Shown piece after piece: positions 47,001 to 56,300 of a stretch of 64,000 nucleotides of DNA. The notes beneath the pieces were generated by a model, which did not search any database, was not told the origin of the DNA, and worked only from the letters and a program-made list of their open reading frames with translations. Source of the DNA: Symsagittifera roscoffensis. Lineage: Eukaryota > Xenacoelomorpha > Acoela > Convolutidae. The DNA is taken from contig NC_087066.1 in the NCBI RefSeq assembly GCF_963678635.1, forward strand, positions 65,447,277 to 65,511,276. The letters are read 5' to 3'. Position 1 is the stretch's first letter. Each line of letters begins with the position of its first letter. A program made the position numbers and the translations under genes.

Positions 47001-48213
47001 GCGAAAAACCAAACCTTTAAGGACAAATTTAAGTGTCACTTTTCCTCGACCTATAGTCTTCACTACATTCATCAACTCTTTAAAAATGAAAAATGGCAAA
47101 AAAAGAAATAGCAATAGCATAACAAGTTTAAAGATTTTGCCAGTCTTTTATTTTTGGATTGATACTTCAGTTGGTGCAAACTTAAACAGGTTCTGCAAAA
47201 ACTTAGACAGATTCTGAACAAATCAATTTTAGGTTACTTTGATTATCACATGTAAAAATGAATCTAAGATCAAGAGGTTTTTGTCCGGGCTTGAATATGT
47301 TCGATGAAACGTTGAGCTTCAGATAAGTTCAGTAAAAATGATAATGAATATAAGGAAAAACGTATAGGATTCCGAAATGAAAATCGTATAGTGATCTCAT
47401 AGACTTACCTTTGCCGGAAAAAAGAGTACCCGGTGGTATTTTCACAGTCACATTTGGATCATTGAATCGGTAGTGTTCCACAGATAGGGTTTTGTGTAGA
47501 TTCGAATCTAAATCTGCGTCGTTTATACCCAATGGATCCAAATTAGCCGTAGTATGTCCCAGAGACCTGTAGGCTGCGATCAATTGCTGTACTTTGATAT
47601 TATCAGCAATGTATTCATCAGGCACAGTCTGACTACTAACAACTTGAGAACCCTCTTGATACGATCGAAGACTCGTTTCCAGCTCAGGGGGAGACATATA
47701 GGCAGCTAAAAAACTCGAGGTCAAATATAAAACATTTACAATCAAAATATAAATGAAACAATACTAACAAGGCTGGTCATTCTTCAAATTTGTGAAGTAA
47801 GCGTTCCATGATGCATGAACACTTTTTGGGTCAACAAGCCAAGAATAGTACATCTCTTCAACATAGTTGCTGCTATTTCCACTTAAAAATGGTTCTTGAG
47901 TGAGACTGGATTTCAATCTAAAAACAAAAAACATCTATCAATTAAAAGGATTGACAGATCGAGAACAAAAAATAAATATTGTTACAATTTATTGCACAGC
48001 GTTGTTAAACTATAACTTGTAACTTTTAACGATTTTTTAAAACTCAATTTCTATTAAAAGATGGGCATTTCACTCAAATCACCTTTTCATAGACAGAATT
48101 GTAGTAGTTAGTCTTTGATTGGAAAGACTAAGATTCACATTGTGACACGAAAACGTGCCTTTCCTGAGAAGGCGCGTCACTGCGCCTCCAGACGACAAAG
48201 CTGCGCGCTGCAT
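25238..48213 (-). CDS. OGDH: 2-oxoglutarate dehydrogenase E1 component, mitochondrial (12 coding exons)
   Basis: Complete E1 subunit of the 2-oxoglutarate dehydrogenase complex: thiamine-diphosphate-dependent decarboxylation of 2-oxoglutarate and transfer of the succinyl group to E2, in the mitochondrial matrix. Coding exons (minus): 48213-48083, 47917-47769, 47705-47409, 35149-34912, 34324-34142, 33212-33028, 32691-32444, 29708-29541, 28831-28636, 28107-27800, 26363-26219, 26031-25238. All join in phase with GT-AG sites to 3042 nt, 1013 residues, close to the about 1020 of animal OGDH. The basic, acid-poor N-terminus ([19 protein letters not shown]) is a mitochondrial presequence. The N-terminal [18 protein letters not shown] marks true OGDH rather than DHTKD1. 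The thiamine-diphosphate motif runs from GD (405-406) to NN (438-439). DADLDS, in the segment linked to calcium sensitivity in vertebrate enzymes, is conserved. The third intron is 12.3 kb and filled with tandem repeats. Confidence 0.98.
26219..26363 (-). CDS. OGDH: OGDH exon: WEAQFGDF
   Basis: Residues 702-749. [20 protein letters not shown] and [16 protein letters not shown]. Its 3' splice site is only 27 bp from a MITE insertion (26391-26701). Confidence 0.96.
26391..26701. mobile_element. hAT-type MITE in OGDH intron, 8-bp TSD
   Basis: Flanked by GGTAAAAC at 26383-26390 and 26702-26709. Ends CAGGGGACGATTTAG and, in reverse complement, AAGGGACGGATCTAGG, a typical hAT-type end. A C14 run lies at about 26663-26676. 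Non-coding. It sits directly upstream of an OGDH 3' splice site. Confidence 0.8.
26830..27440. repeat. About four diverged tandem units of about 162 bp
   Basis: The phrase '(c)ctgttctttcgat..a..cttaatctcagatt' recurs near 26864, 27028, 27191 and 27350, each followed by a 'gg.aaa.ttttcga.aa' phrase. OGDH intron, non-coding. Confidence 0.65.
27650..27740. repeat. Short tandem duplication
   Basis: 'tggtgt.aactcaacaattttcagcgctg' occurs at about 27659 and about 27711 in the OGDH intron. Confidence 0.8.
27800..28107 (-). CDS. OGDH: OGDH exon: [11 protein letters not shown] / [14 protein letters not shown]
   Basis: Residues 599-701. [20 protein letters not shown] is the signature of the transketolase-like pyrimidine-binding domain. 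Donor CAG|GTCAGA. Confidence 0.97.
28378..28490 (+). repeat. Dispersed intronic repeat, copy 1
   Basis: 'agggaccgaatga.ggaaaacttctaacc' through 'tttttgcacatagccgaagtcttttttt'; partner at 29751-29845 in the next OGDH intron. Includes a small hairpin AACTTCT...AGAAGTT and a local 15-bp duplication. Confidence 0.75.
28636..28831 (-). CDS. OGDH: OGDH exon: central helical segment
   Basis: Residues 534-598. [20 protein letters not shown] followed by [12 protein letters not shown], equivalent to the 'KHWLDSPWPGFF' segment. Acceptor tgctctag, donor ACAG|GTAAGT. Confidence 0.93.
29415..29485 (-). other. tRNA-like / SINE head candidate
   Basis: The minus strand reads TAGCTTAAGTATTG, resembling a pol III A box, and GGTTTGATTCC, resembling a B box, about 40 nt apart. 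The cloverleaf pairing is poor, so a tRNA-derived SINE or pseudogene is likelier than a functional tRNA. Confidence 0.3.
29541..29708 (-). CDS. OGDH: OGDH exon: [11 protein letters not shown]
   Basis: Residues 478-533, phase 0 at both ends. [20 protein letters not shown] is near-invariant in the family. Confidence 0.97.
29751..29845 (+). repeat. Dispersed intronic repeat, copy 2
   Basis: Matches 28378-28490 over about 95 bp with few changes and ends in the same poly-T. Probably a SINE or MITE family. Confidence 0.75.
30420..31760. repeat. Dispersed relatives of the tandem-array modules
   Basis: Several stretches repeat phrases of the 37840-47043 array: 'catagccaa.agacagttggaaaa', 'gctgggaaatttgaaaattaaattcaattttcgaaac', 'gatagtggagtttgccttcc' and 'cacagaggcgaag..gaacttcgc'. 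Non-coding, in the OGDH intron between the exons at 29541-29708 and 32444-32691. Confidence 0.65.
31760..32430. other. Intronic; B-box-like motif and hairpin
   Basis: 31934-31945 holds GGTTCGAACC (B-box-like in both orientations). 32161-32186 holds the hairpin ACACAAGCTTTGCTTGTGT followed by aatga. No gene seen. Confidence 0.4.
32444..32691 (-). CDS. OGDH: OGDH exon: thiamine-diphosphate motif
   Basis: Residues 395-477. [18 protein letters not shown] through [14 protein letters not shown]: the GD...NN cofactor- and Mg-binding motif is intact. Confidence 0.97.
33028..33212 (-). CDS. OGDH: OGDH exon: DVKYHLG / [10 protein letters not shown]
   Basis: Residues 333-394. [12 protein letters not shown] and [20 protein letters not shown] are highly conserved E1 motifs involved in substrate and cofactor binding. 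Confidence 0.97.
33230..34135. other. OGDH intron, no feature seen
   Basis: About 0.9 kb AT-rich sequence between two OGDH exons. Nothing recognisable. Confidence 0.5.
34142..34324 (-). CDS. OGDH: OGDH exon: FGLEG / GMPHRGRLN
   Basis: Residues 272-332. [20 protein letters not shown] and [14 protein letters not shown] line the active site in the family. Donor AG|GTAAGA. Confidence 0.97.
34912..35149 (-). CDS. OGDH: OGDH exon: [12 protein letters not shown] region
   Basis: Residues 193-271. [19 protein letters not shown] and [19 protein letters not shown] are standard E1 motifs. The preceding intron is the 12.3 kb repeat-filled one. Confidence 0.96.
35340..36010. repeat. Two diverged solo modules of the array family
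   Basis: 'catagccaacagacaattggaaaacg' near 35347 and 'catagccaactaacagtttgaaaagag' near 35641, the second followed by 'tcacgtttttcgtgaccgttacacttttcctggtgatagtgg' text. Same family as 37840-47043. Confidence 0.6.
37180..37405 (-). pseudogene. LINE reverse transcriptase fragment
   Basis: The minus strand carries [16 protein letters not shown] and, about 25 residues later, [17 protein letters not shown], matching the 'ST...LL' and '[FY].D..KAFD' motifs of Jockey/CR1-like LINE reverse transcriptases. Only about 75 residues survive, with no neighbouring domains. Confidence 0.6.
42768..42851 (-). other. tRNA-Leu(CAA)-like sequence in array unit 4
   Basis: Minus strand: acceptor-like ATTCGTG / CACGTAG (two mismatches) followed by CCA, anticodon arm GAGA-CTCAAAG-TCTC with U33 and anticodon CAA, variable arm, and TTCGAATCC in the T-arm. 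The D-arm is a few bases too long and the T-stem is imperfect, so it is probably a degenerate tRNA or SINE head. Identical or near-identical copies at 44396-44479 and 46074-46157. Confidence 0.45.
44396..44479 (-). other. tRNA-Leu-like sequence in array unit 5
   Basis: Same sequence as at 42768-42851. Confidence 0.45.
45609..45712. repeat. Inverted repeat insertion in the last array unit
   Basis: TTGCGATACAACACAA (45609-45624) and its exact complement (45697-45712), with a further inverted pair around 'ggttccctagtttttt...caac' and 'gttgaaaaaactaggtgaacc'. Absent from the other units, so a later MITE-like insertion. Confidence 0.65.
46074..46157 (-). other. tRNA-Leu-like sequence in array unit 6
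   Basis: Same sequence as at 42768-42851 with one change (aatacaatc for aatgcaatc). Confidence 0.45.
47409..47705 (-). CDS. OGDH: OGDH exon: linker and start of catalytic region
   Basis: Residues 94-192. [18 protein letters not shown] corresponds to 'RGHH.A.LDPLGI' of the family, followed by DADLDS. Donor AAAG|GTAAGT. Confidence 0.95.
47769..47917 (-). CDS. OGDH: OGDH exon: N-terminal E2/E3-binding segment
   Basis: Residues 44-93, with [19 protein letters not shown] and [13 protein letters not shown], the OGDH-specific N-terminal region. Phase 2 in, phase 1 out (donor T|GTTAGT). Confidence 0.95.
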
Positions 48214-48244
48214 TTCGACAGGCTTACACCAACTTCATCATAAC
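48083..48244 (-). CDS. OGDH: OGDH exon with start codon
   Basis: ATG at 48213; donor AAAAG|GTGATT. A 3' splice site (TTTTCAG) ends at 48245, so at least one non-coding exon should lie upstream. Between it and the ATG lies a tiny upstream ORF (ATGATGAAGTTGGTGTAA). Encodes the targeting presequence, residues 1-43. Confidence 0.9.
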
Positions 48245-48349
48245 CTGAAAACAATTTTATCTTCACCGCAAAAATGGGTTAACAGTCAAATCAAAAGCAA
48301 GCGTTGTTGGGTCTTCCCATCTTAAAAAAATGTTTTCTTAATTGTTTTT

Positions 48350-48480
48350 GGTCCCAGAGCCTTCAGACAAGCAACTCTCTTAACTCGAGCCCCTGCTCGG
48401 ATCGGAGGGTTCGTTGCTTGAGCGTTCGCTGATCATCATGGCTACGCCTTATACAGAAGAAGAAGAAGAAGAAGATTTTT
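48350..48480. repeat. AGA microsatellite with possible LINE/SINE tail
   Basis: (gaa)n at about 48459-48477 preceded by GC-richer 'atcatcatggctacgcctta', the look of a non-LTR element 3' tail. No coding part attached. Confidence 0.4.
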
Positions 48481-49029
48481 CTCCAAGGCTCACCAAGAGC
48501 GGCAAAAAACGCCTGTGTACAATTCCTATAGACGACTAGCGGACGTCAGATACCATAATTCTACGTGTTTCTCACCGTCTGCAAACATACCTTATTTGGT
48601 TTTGCTATCGAAAATGCTTTCATTCAGATCTTCCCATTATTTTAAGATTGCATTTTTGTAGTCGGCGCTTTTTGTACTTGCACCAAAACTGACTTTCCTT
48701 GTTTCTTTAGTAGTCGCACAGTTAATAAGCTAGACTCATTAAGAGTTACTAACTCAACAATGTTCTCGTTCTCATTGACTTGTTTTAACCCTGCTGATTG
48801 TTAAGTAGTTTTTTAGTATTATTTTTCGACAAAGTTAGCGTTTTTCGGGTCTACTATGGGAGCTAGATATTATATAACACTCGAAATAAACTACTTTCAG
48901 TTCTTTCCTTAAAGGATCCAACCTGAAAATCTTGTTGCAATCAGCTCAGTTTCTGAAAAGAGTCAACCACTGATGAGGTGATGCTGGAAGTTGAGAAGGA
49001 CAAACAACTTAACAACTTAATAAATTGAG

Positions 49030-50128
49030 AACTTAACACAGAATTACTTGCCAAAAACAAAATAGACGAGCTAAGTGATCAATTCTATTCAAAGATGAGG
49101 TCAGCAGGGGGCAACCCACCCGTTTGTGCGATTTATCTAAGGTACACAAGGCTGAGACACCCTTCGACCAGTACTAACACTTCCGGGCAACTCGTATCAG
49201 AATTTAAACAAAATGCTTGCAAAGTTTTTTGACACCATAGATAGAGCCATAAAAGAAACCAATACTAAAAATGCCAGAAAAACATTTGAAAACATTGCTC
49301 TAGATCTGGATGATGTGAAGCCATATATATTCTTGATAGGAAAAGTTTAGACACTAATGCTCCCCTGAAAAAAGCAATTGAAATTGCGCTACAGAAGCTG
49401 TACAGTCAGGAGTCTCCTCCTTTATTCAAAGAGCAACCATGAGAAGGCTTTTGAATATGGCGGTCAGCAAAGTATATTTCAAGTGTAATGATTCATGGTA
49501 TGTGCATATTAAAGGTCTAGCAATGGCCGCTTCCCTCGCTGAAATTTTTGCAAATCTATGGATAAAAGAGTACAAGTTTGCTCTAAAACAAGAAAAACCG
49601 TCGGGAGCGGAGGTACAGCCAATAAATGACAAAAGTTGTTTGTGCCCATGTTGCAGCAGGAAAGCAGCTTATAGATCACAGAGTTTAATGCAATAAACAG
49701 GTATCACCTAAAATGCGGAAAAAATTCCTATGATGTATACGCATCAATGACCGAGATAGTCTGGTTTTGTGAAAGCTGCTGCGGCGGATAAACGAGGCAG
49801 AAGGATCCTCCACAAGTAAAATTGTTCCTCAGATAACTCGATGACATTGATAGAACATTTCAAGGTGAGCAGATTTGTGTTCTCGATGCCGCCAATTCTC
49901 TTCATTCAAATCTTCAGTTAAATCTAGAGGAAATTAATTCAGAGGAGAACTTGCCGTTCCTGGATTTGAACAGAAATGTGTCGCAGGATAGTGGTGTAAC
50001 CTGCAATTGGTATGAAAAACCAACAGATAATGGGATCATACTGACTTATTGAAGCTGCGCCTCACTTCAATATAAGCATAGAGTTTTTAGGAGTACTTCT
50101 AACTGGGAGTAATTTGATAAGACTATGG
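49030..50128 (+). pseudogene. Penelope-like reverse transcriptase remnant
   Basis: Broken frames carry recognisable pieces in order: an N-terminal RT piece near 49100, KAIEIALQKLYSQESPP (about 49365), YFKCNDSWYVHIKGLAM and ANLWIKEYKFAL (about 49478-49585; family 'Y.Q..G.AMGSPL.P..ANL'), then LNLEEINSEENLPFLDLN (about 49920-49975) and CNWYEKPTDNG. The set is typical of Penelope-like or related RTs. It is interrupted by frame changes, lacks an evident catalytic pair, and runs into the assembly gap. Confidence 0.6.
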
Positions 50129-50328
50129 NNNNNNNNNNNNNNNNNNNNNNNNNNNNNNNNNNNNNNNNNNNNNNNNNNNNNNNNNNNNNNNNNNNNNNNN
50201 NNNNNNNNNNNNNNNNNNNNNNNNNNNNNNNNNNNNNNNNNNNNNNNNNNNNNNNNNNNNNNNNNNNNNNNNNNNNNNNNNNNNNNNNNNNNNNNNNNNN
50301 NNNNNNNNNNNNNNNNNNNNNNNNNNNN
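50129..50328. other. Assembly gap (200 N)
   Basis: Exactly 200 unknown bases, so the length is probably arbitrary. It interrupts the Penelope-like remnant. Confidence 1.
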
Positions 50329-50940
50329 ATCAATTTAGAAATACTAGCGCATGACTCGCACCTCCGGTGCTTAATAAATATGGCTGAAAATGAAGACAAC
50401 TTGAACATGAAAATGAAGCTTTTAATGAAGTGGAAATACAAAACAGTCGAAACAGAAAAGATAAACTTAAAACATGTATAAAACAAGCAAAGAAAAATTG
50501 AGAAAAGATTGAAAGAAGACAAAAAGATAATTAGAAAAGGTAGATAAAAAAGAAAGATACTACTATGTGCAAACTGAATTACCTTAAAAAAAATAATCGA
50601 AACAAAAATTATTCACATAAAAAGATGGATAATTAAAAAGCAAAAAAACAAGATTGACACAAAATAGAAAAAAGATATTAAAAGATAGATACAAAAGATT
50701 GGATACACTCACTTAGCCTACCCTATATGACGATCAATTTGTTATGCAGTAGTACTTAATGGAAAAAACAAAAAAAAAACTTTTTCAAACATGAAGCAAA
50801 GACGAAAACTATTTATTTTTTTGAACCACTTACCTTCGCTGAAATATGGTCTCAAAAACGGGTACCAAAATGGTAGGCATAACGATCCATTTTTTGAAAA
50901 AATTCGCAATTTTTACGAAACATGACTGAGACACACGAAT
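50329..50940. other. No gene seen
   Basis: A-rich sequence after the gap with simple-sequence character. Frames spanning the gap are artefacts. Confidence 0.5.
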
Positions 50941-51124
50941 CGTTCGTCATTTTTTCTCTTAAATGCGATTGCGCCAAGCCTTCTCTTAAATGCGATTGCG
51001 CCAAGCCAGTCACCTAATCGCTTATTGCCTCTACCGCTCTGTTTTTCCTTCGGTCGGCTACCTAGAATCCTTTTGCTCGCTACCTTGTTGTTGTTATTGC
51101 TCCGTGGACTACTCTGAGAATATC

Positions 51125-51345
51125 TACGCGAGTTCTTCTACGACTAGTAGGGGATTTTTCCACATATCTTCGATGGTAGCAGATATTGGGTTGGCCGGGC
51201 AGTTGAAAAGATGATGGCAGTCTTCGATGCTGGAGTTGCAATTGCTGCAGAGCTCTGATTCAATGTCCGGTTGTAATCGGTGTCTGGTTACGGCTAAGTT
51301 CTTCTTCGTCTTTCGATATCTCAGGAGTGGGTCTTTTTAAGACTC
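51125..51345 (-). pseudogene. LINE ORF2 C-terminal fragment
   Basis: The minus strand encodes TRHRLQPDIESELCSNCNSS, then EDCHHLFNCPANP and ATIEDMWKNPL before a stop: the C-x2-C...H-x4-C end and 'DLW.NP' tail of Jockey-like LINE proteins. An upstream stop truncates it. Confidence 0.6.
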
Positions 51346-51639
51346 TGTTCTGCTGGCTTTTGGCTCTCTCTTCGGCGACTGCATGTGTGTGTAGCTGTTT
51401 CAGTGTCTGTTCAAGATCGTCTGTTAGAAAACTAGCGACTTCTCACTTGAACTGGCATGCAATGTCATCTTCTTGTCTCTGCCGGTACTCTGTTGCTCAA
51501 ACGTCCAGAGGTGATTGCAGGGGTGGGTATCTTGAGTTGCTTTGGCAAGGAATTGGTTGTTGAGTAGGTGGTGGTGGCCGGCGACTTTAAGCATCTTGCG
51601 TTCATTATGTAGATGAAGAAATTTTTGCTAAAAAGTAAA

Positions 51640-52050
51640 TTTCAAACGTTTTCGCAACTATGTGCATCGTCAGGATTTTTACAATAAACTACTCTAAATG
51701 ACGATAAAACATCAATTTACAAATGTTATTTACAATAAATCACATACAATTTGGTTCTAAACCATCATGATAAAAAATTAGCCAATCACAGTTGACCTCT
51801 AAATTACTATTAAGATTAAAATACTTTTAACCTCTAAAATTAATTAAACATTTTAAAATTAATTTGTCTGGAAGTTTCTGAGTCATAATTTCGATTTAGA
51901 CATGTACGTTTTGAATAAAAAACCAAAAATATTTTGGGACTAAATTTTCAGTGTTAACTCCCTGCTCCTAAACTCATCGCGCGTGTTCAAGCCCGGTTTC
52001 TCTGTAACATTCGTCTACTGCAGTCACACATGAGGCTTAAGAAAAATAGG
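51640..52050. other. No gene seen; Penelope-type terminal motif on the minus strand
   Basis: 51647-51673 reads on the minus strand CTGACGATGCACATAGTTGC followed by GAAAACG, like the conserved stem motif near Penelope-like element ends. The rest is AT-rich and unremarkable. Confidence 0.35.
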
Positions 52051-53318
52051 CCCTATAACCACTGGCTCAAGGGTCAGGGACACTATCTCTTGTGTTTTTC
52101 TACCTCAAGAACGGTCGGAGCCAGTTCGGTTCGCTTGTGACATGAGACTACGACCCGTTACAGCTTAAAGGCTACTACTAAAATATCCCCCCACTCTAGA
52201 ATTAGAAACGTCCCCATACTTAGGTCTCTAGATACCCAAAATACATGAACGCCGTTAAAAACCGGGTTGGAACAATCCGTTAAGTTACTTTTTATTAGAC
52301 AGTGTAACTTTGATCCATTTCAGATGGATCAACCTAAAACTCGCCTTACCTCAACATAACAATCATAAAACACACTCTAGAAATTTAAATTAAGGACTCA
52401 CATGTTGATGCGCTCAAGCACAGGAAGTAATTAAATGGGTGAGCAACTCTAGAATTAACTAAAGTAACTAGATAAGTTCAATGTTTATCAGTTTGAATGG
52501 TAAGGGTAAGTTTGAACTCAAGAACGAAGTCTTATGTGGACCATTGGGACACTCAAGCTGTCCACCTTTCCGTCGAAGGTTCACTCTGGTCCAGTTCGAA
52601 TAATTACTCTCTCGGGAATACTCTGTCTTCTATTTCAGATAGGACAGCTCTACTCTTGTTCACTATGATGGAAATTGCGAATAGCAATTTCCCACTCGTT
52701 TTTATCTGACAACTTTCCCGCAATTGTTCTAAAATTGTTCTCCTTTCTTTTTCTGATTTTCAGTTCTCGCGAGAAAATCGTGCATGACATGTTCCATTCG
52801 AAATTTTAAAAATTTAAATTTCACTCCAAAATCAAGTGTTTTCTGCTCTTCTCAAGGTCAAACTTCCAAATATGACCGACTGGCACATACTCCCCGGACT
52901 CGAGATCGATGTCCTCATCGCGCGCTGTCTTCTGCCAGTGAGTCCCAGAAAAAACCGAGTGTTGCTCAAGATACAGTGCCAGTGGTCATTTACAGAAGTT
53001 TGCAGCAGATTTAAGATTATCTACACCCCAAAATTCACGACCATTTAAAATTTTCACACTATTGCTAAACAGCAACCAAAATCTGCATTTACCTGCACCT
53101 TTGAATTTTCGCTTTTCAAGCCAATCATTTAAAAATCTCTTTTGTCCTATTCAATCAGGAAATTGTCATGCAGCATTTTGATTTATATAATAGATATAGT
53201 ATATTAGTAACAATATTTGCTTTGTTAAAGTTTCTTTTTCGTGAATCCAAGTTTCACTCGGATTCACACTCAAGCCCCCTTTCCCTCTCAAGACTCAAGA
53301 TCCATCCGATTTGCCCAT
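52050..53318 (-). other. Presumed 3' non-coding part of the giant element
   Basis: No protein recognised, but the CTTGAG hexamer (plus-strand CTCAAG) occurs ten times here (52066, about 52103, 52412, 52516, 52552, 52851, 52965, 53268, 53286 and 53292), the same motif that pervades the ORFs to the right. The motif stops near 52.05 kb, which I take as the approximate left limit of the element. It could be a 3' UTR or LTR. Confidence 0.5.
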
Positions 53319-56300
53319 TCATCTCGTACTCTTCGCCTTGGAGGTACTGCATCCTGAAGTGCTAGATGCGGCAAACTGTCTCAACAGTTCCTCTTCATCA
53401 TCGGAACTAATCACAATCTCCTCCCAAGCCTTCAGCTGTTCATAGGATCGCATCCATTCTCTCTGCTCCTGCAATCTCTTTGCTTGGTTGGGTAGTGCCT
53501 TCACCCTAGCTTCTCGGTTCAAGCAAAAGGAGTTGTGCAGGCTCAAGCTCACGTTCTTCGCCAGGTCTTCCTCTAGTATCGACTCCCTCGCTTTGGTATT
53601 GTCTCTAGACATCTTACCCACTCTCTTCCATCCCGTCGTGATCGCATTACGATGGGTTAGCAGGGGTCTCTTGAAAGCTTCCGGCCCAATCTCGGCCTGG
53701 AACTGTCGATACTCCTTTTGATGTTTTCTCATGTGATCTTTCGTTGCCCTGTACAACCAAGACGTCAGTGTCGCCCGAAACCATGGAAAGTACCTCAAGC
53801 GACTCCATACGTGCTTGACTTCCGTCGGTATGGCGAATACTTTGCACGCAGTCTCAAACAACTCGAGTCTCCTGCTGTAGTCTATCGCGTATATTGACTC
53901 AGCCGTTGGCGTCGTCGCCTCCCGATACTTCGTTATATTCTCTTCTATCCATCTCAGAGCTAACATCGTACTCACTACTAAGAGTGTCACCTTCTGCCGG
54001 TGATCCGGTAGTCCGATCGACCGAATCTCTTCCACATCCCACACCAGGCAAAGGTTCTTGTGATCTGGATACCACACCGTTTGTGCCAAACAGTGGCATG
54101 GGCATTCCCCATGAGAGATCTCAATGCTCCTGAGATTACGCTCCCCTGAGGCTTCCAAGAGAGGCTCAAGCTCCATCATTTTCTCGTGCATCGTGTCGTT
54201 TTCTTCCAGGTTCGGAGTACTTCCCACAGGTTTCCCGATCACGTTTTGTCTCTCGTGATCGCTTGTGTTTTCTCTTTCCAACTTCAGAAGATCTTCTCCC
54301 CAGATTTCGCTTAAGTCATCTCTCAATTCTTTTGGTACTGTCCCTTTGATTTTTCTCAACAACTTGTGCGAGTGATGCGACATCCGAGCCAACCTCACGC
54401 ACTTGGGCACTGAGAAGGCCTTGTCCACCAGTATTCTCTGGCTGGACACTTCCACCATCGCCATGTGTAGCGGGTAGTGACTTCCGCACAAGTTGGCCAT
54501 CATTGACCCTATCAGCGATTTCGCGTTCAATGGCAAGCCATAAGCTTCGCTCAGGGGAAATCCCATTTCCGCCTCAAGACCAACTTTCCAGCTCCGGATG
54601 TGTTTTTGAGTCACCTGCAACACCCCGGGCCATGATTCTACGCTCAACGCCGTCACTAAATGATGTTCAGACTCCAGTCTCTCCAGTGCCTGCAGACCAC
54701 ACATTCTCGAGAAGAATCCGAGAGCTGTCGCTATATTCACCGTGGTTCTCGCGTAACATTCCGCTATTATTTGCACTTCACTTTTCTCCCTTTCTGTGAT
54801 GTCTTCGAACCAAGTGACCAGGTCTTCTTTTTGAAACGACAGTATTCTGACGCATGACCGTCCATCGCAGATGTGCTCTCCGTTCCCACACGTCGAATCC
54901 AGACAGCTACCCGGCTCCAATTTCTTCGCTGACCCGGGGTCGCTCGTCCTTTCGCTTGGCTCTTGCATCTGGGGTGTGATTAGCTTATGTAGCACACTCA
55001 ACTCCGCCAGATCTTCATCTTCCGTTGGTGCTAACCTCACTCGCTCGGTGGTTTCCTCGATTAGACTCGCATGGGGATGTGGACACCAGGAGGGTCTTAG
55101 TAGCTTCCATATCACTCCCAAGTTCGTGGTTAACAAGCCATCTCCACCGCCCATGCTCACTTCAACTCTCTTGTTTGAGCGCGGTATGCTCATCACCTCT
55201 GGTGTTTTCTCAAGAATCAGGCCCAGGCTCGGCCCCTCTTTCTCCACCGCGTCTATCTCCATTATCCTTTCTGTCCAAAACTTCAGTAGCTCCGCTACCT
55301 CATGGTTTCTGTGGGCTCCTCCAGCTTCCGAGTCTAAGAAGGGATTGTAGGCTATTCCCATCACTCCAGACACATATTGGTATTCCCCCTTCTCACTGAG
55401 TCTCGAGTACTGTTCTGACGAGGCCAGGTTACGGTGAACATCATGTTCTTCCTCGAACTTCTTATTAGAGAACCTCCGTACCTCGTCCAGCTTTCGATGG
55501 TTCTCTAAGGATAGTCTGGAACCATCTTCTTTCTCTATTCCTGTACTCTGATATACGTTCAAGATGATCGTTGAGACTCTTCTCTCCATGGTCTTACTTC
55601 CACTTGCTCTCTGGTGGCATGCCAGGATGGTGCTATCAGACATCATTGACATTGTCCATCTCAAGAAACATGTGGCATCTTTTCTTCTAGCCAGGCTCAA
55701 GCCTGAATTGTCCCTGGCCACGTGTTGCATCAGTGCCTGATACACCTCTAGCTTCTTGCTTCCCAACTTCAGCCTGTCATACGAGGTCAATGTCTCCAAC
55801 TCTACTCCCACCAGACTCCAGGTGAACATTAATTGTCCCGCAGTTCTAACGAAGGGATTCGCCATTAGTGGCGGTGCTGATGAGGATGTTCTCATCGCCT
55901 CTTCAAAATGATCCTTCAACAAACTCTGCCAGGATCTCTTCAGATGACTTGCCATCTCTATCTTATTAACCTCGGCTTTTTGCTGGGTGGCCCAATTGCG
56001 TCGCCTGCGAGCTATTCCACTGTCCAACTTCTTCAAGCAGTCCTCCATTTCCTTCAATGTTTCGAGGGCCACCCACCACGTCCGGGAAGTGTTCCTCGTC
56101 TTGTTCCTCTCCAATGGATCACTCGTCACTTGTTTGCCCATGTCCTGATGTGCCTTCGAGATCCATTCTTTGCCGATCTCCACTTCCCCTACCTGTCCGT
56201 TCGTTGAACCTCTCTTCACGTTTACCTTCTGAGGCTTGAAGTCTTCTTCTGACGTAGAACTGGTGGAAACCTCTATTTCCTTTTCTACTTCAAGTGGTTT

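Larger units (their letters stand above)
37840..47043. repeat. About six-copy tandem array, 1.42 kb unit
   Basis: Units begin with 'ttttcattttcttgattcgg' at 37840, 39267, 40692, 42115 and 43738 and a truncated one at 45317 (spacing 1427, 1425, 1423, 1623, 1579). Neighbouring units are almost identical. Each unit contains three related modules ending 'gat.acgttttncgtgncnttacacttntgct..tcgatantggagtttgcc'. The last three units carry about 210 bp more, including a tRNA-Leu-like sequence. Reading frames recurring once per unit are shadows of the repeat. The array lies inside the 12.3 kb OGDH intron. Confidence 0.92.

Noticed and set aside
50067-50522. Open frames spanning the gap
   Set aside because: They exist only because N codons contain no stops.
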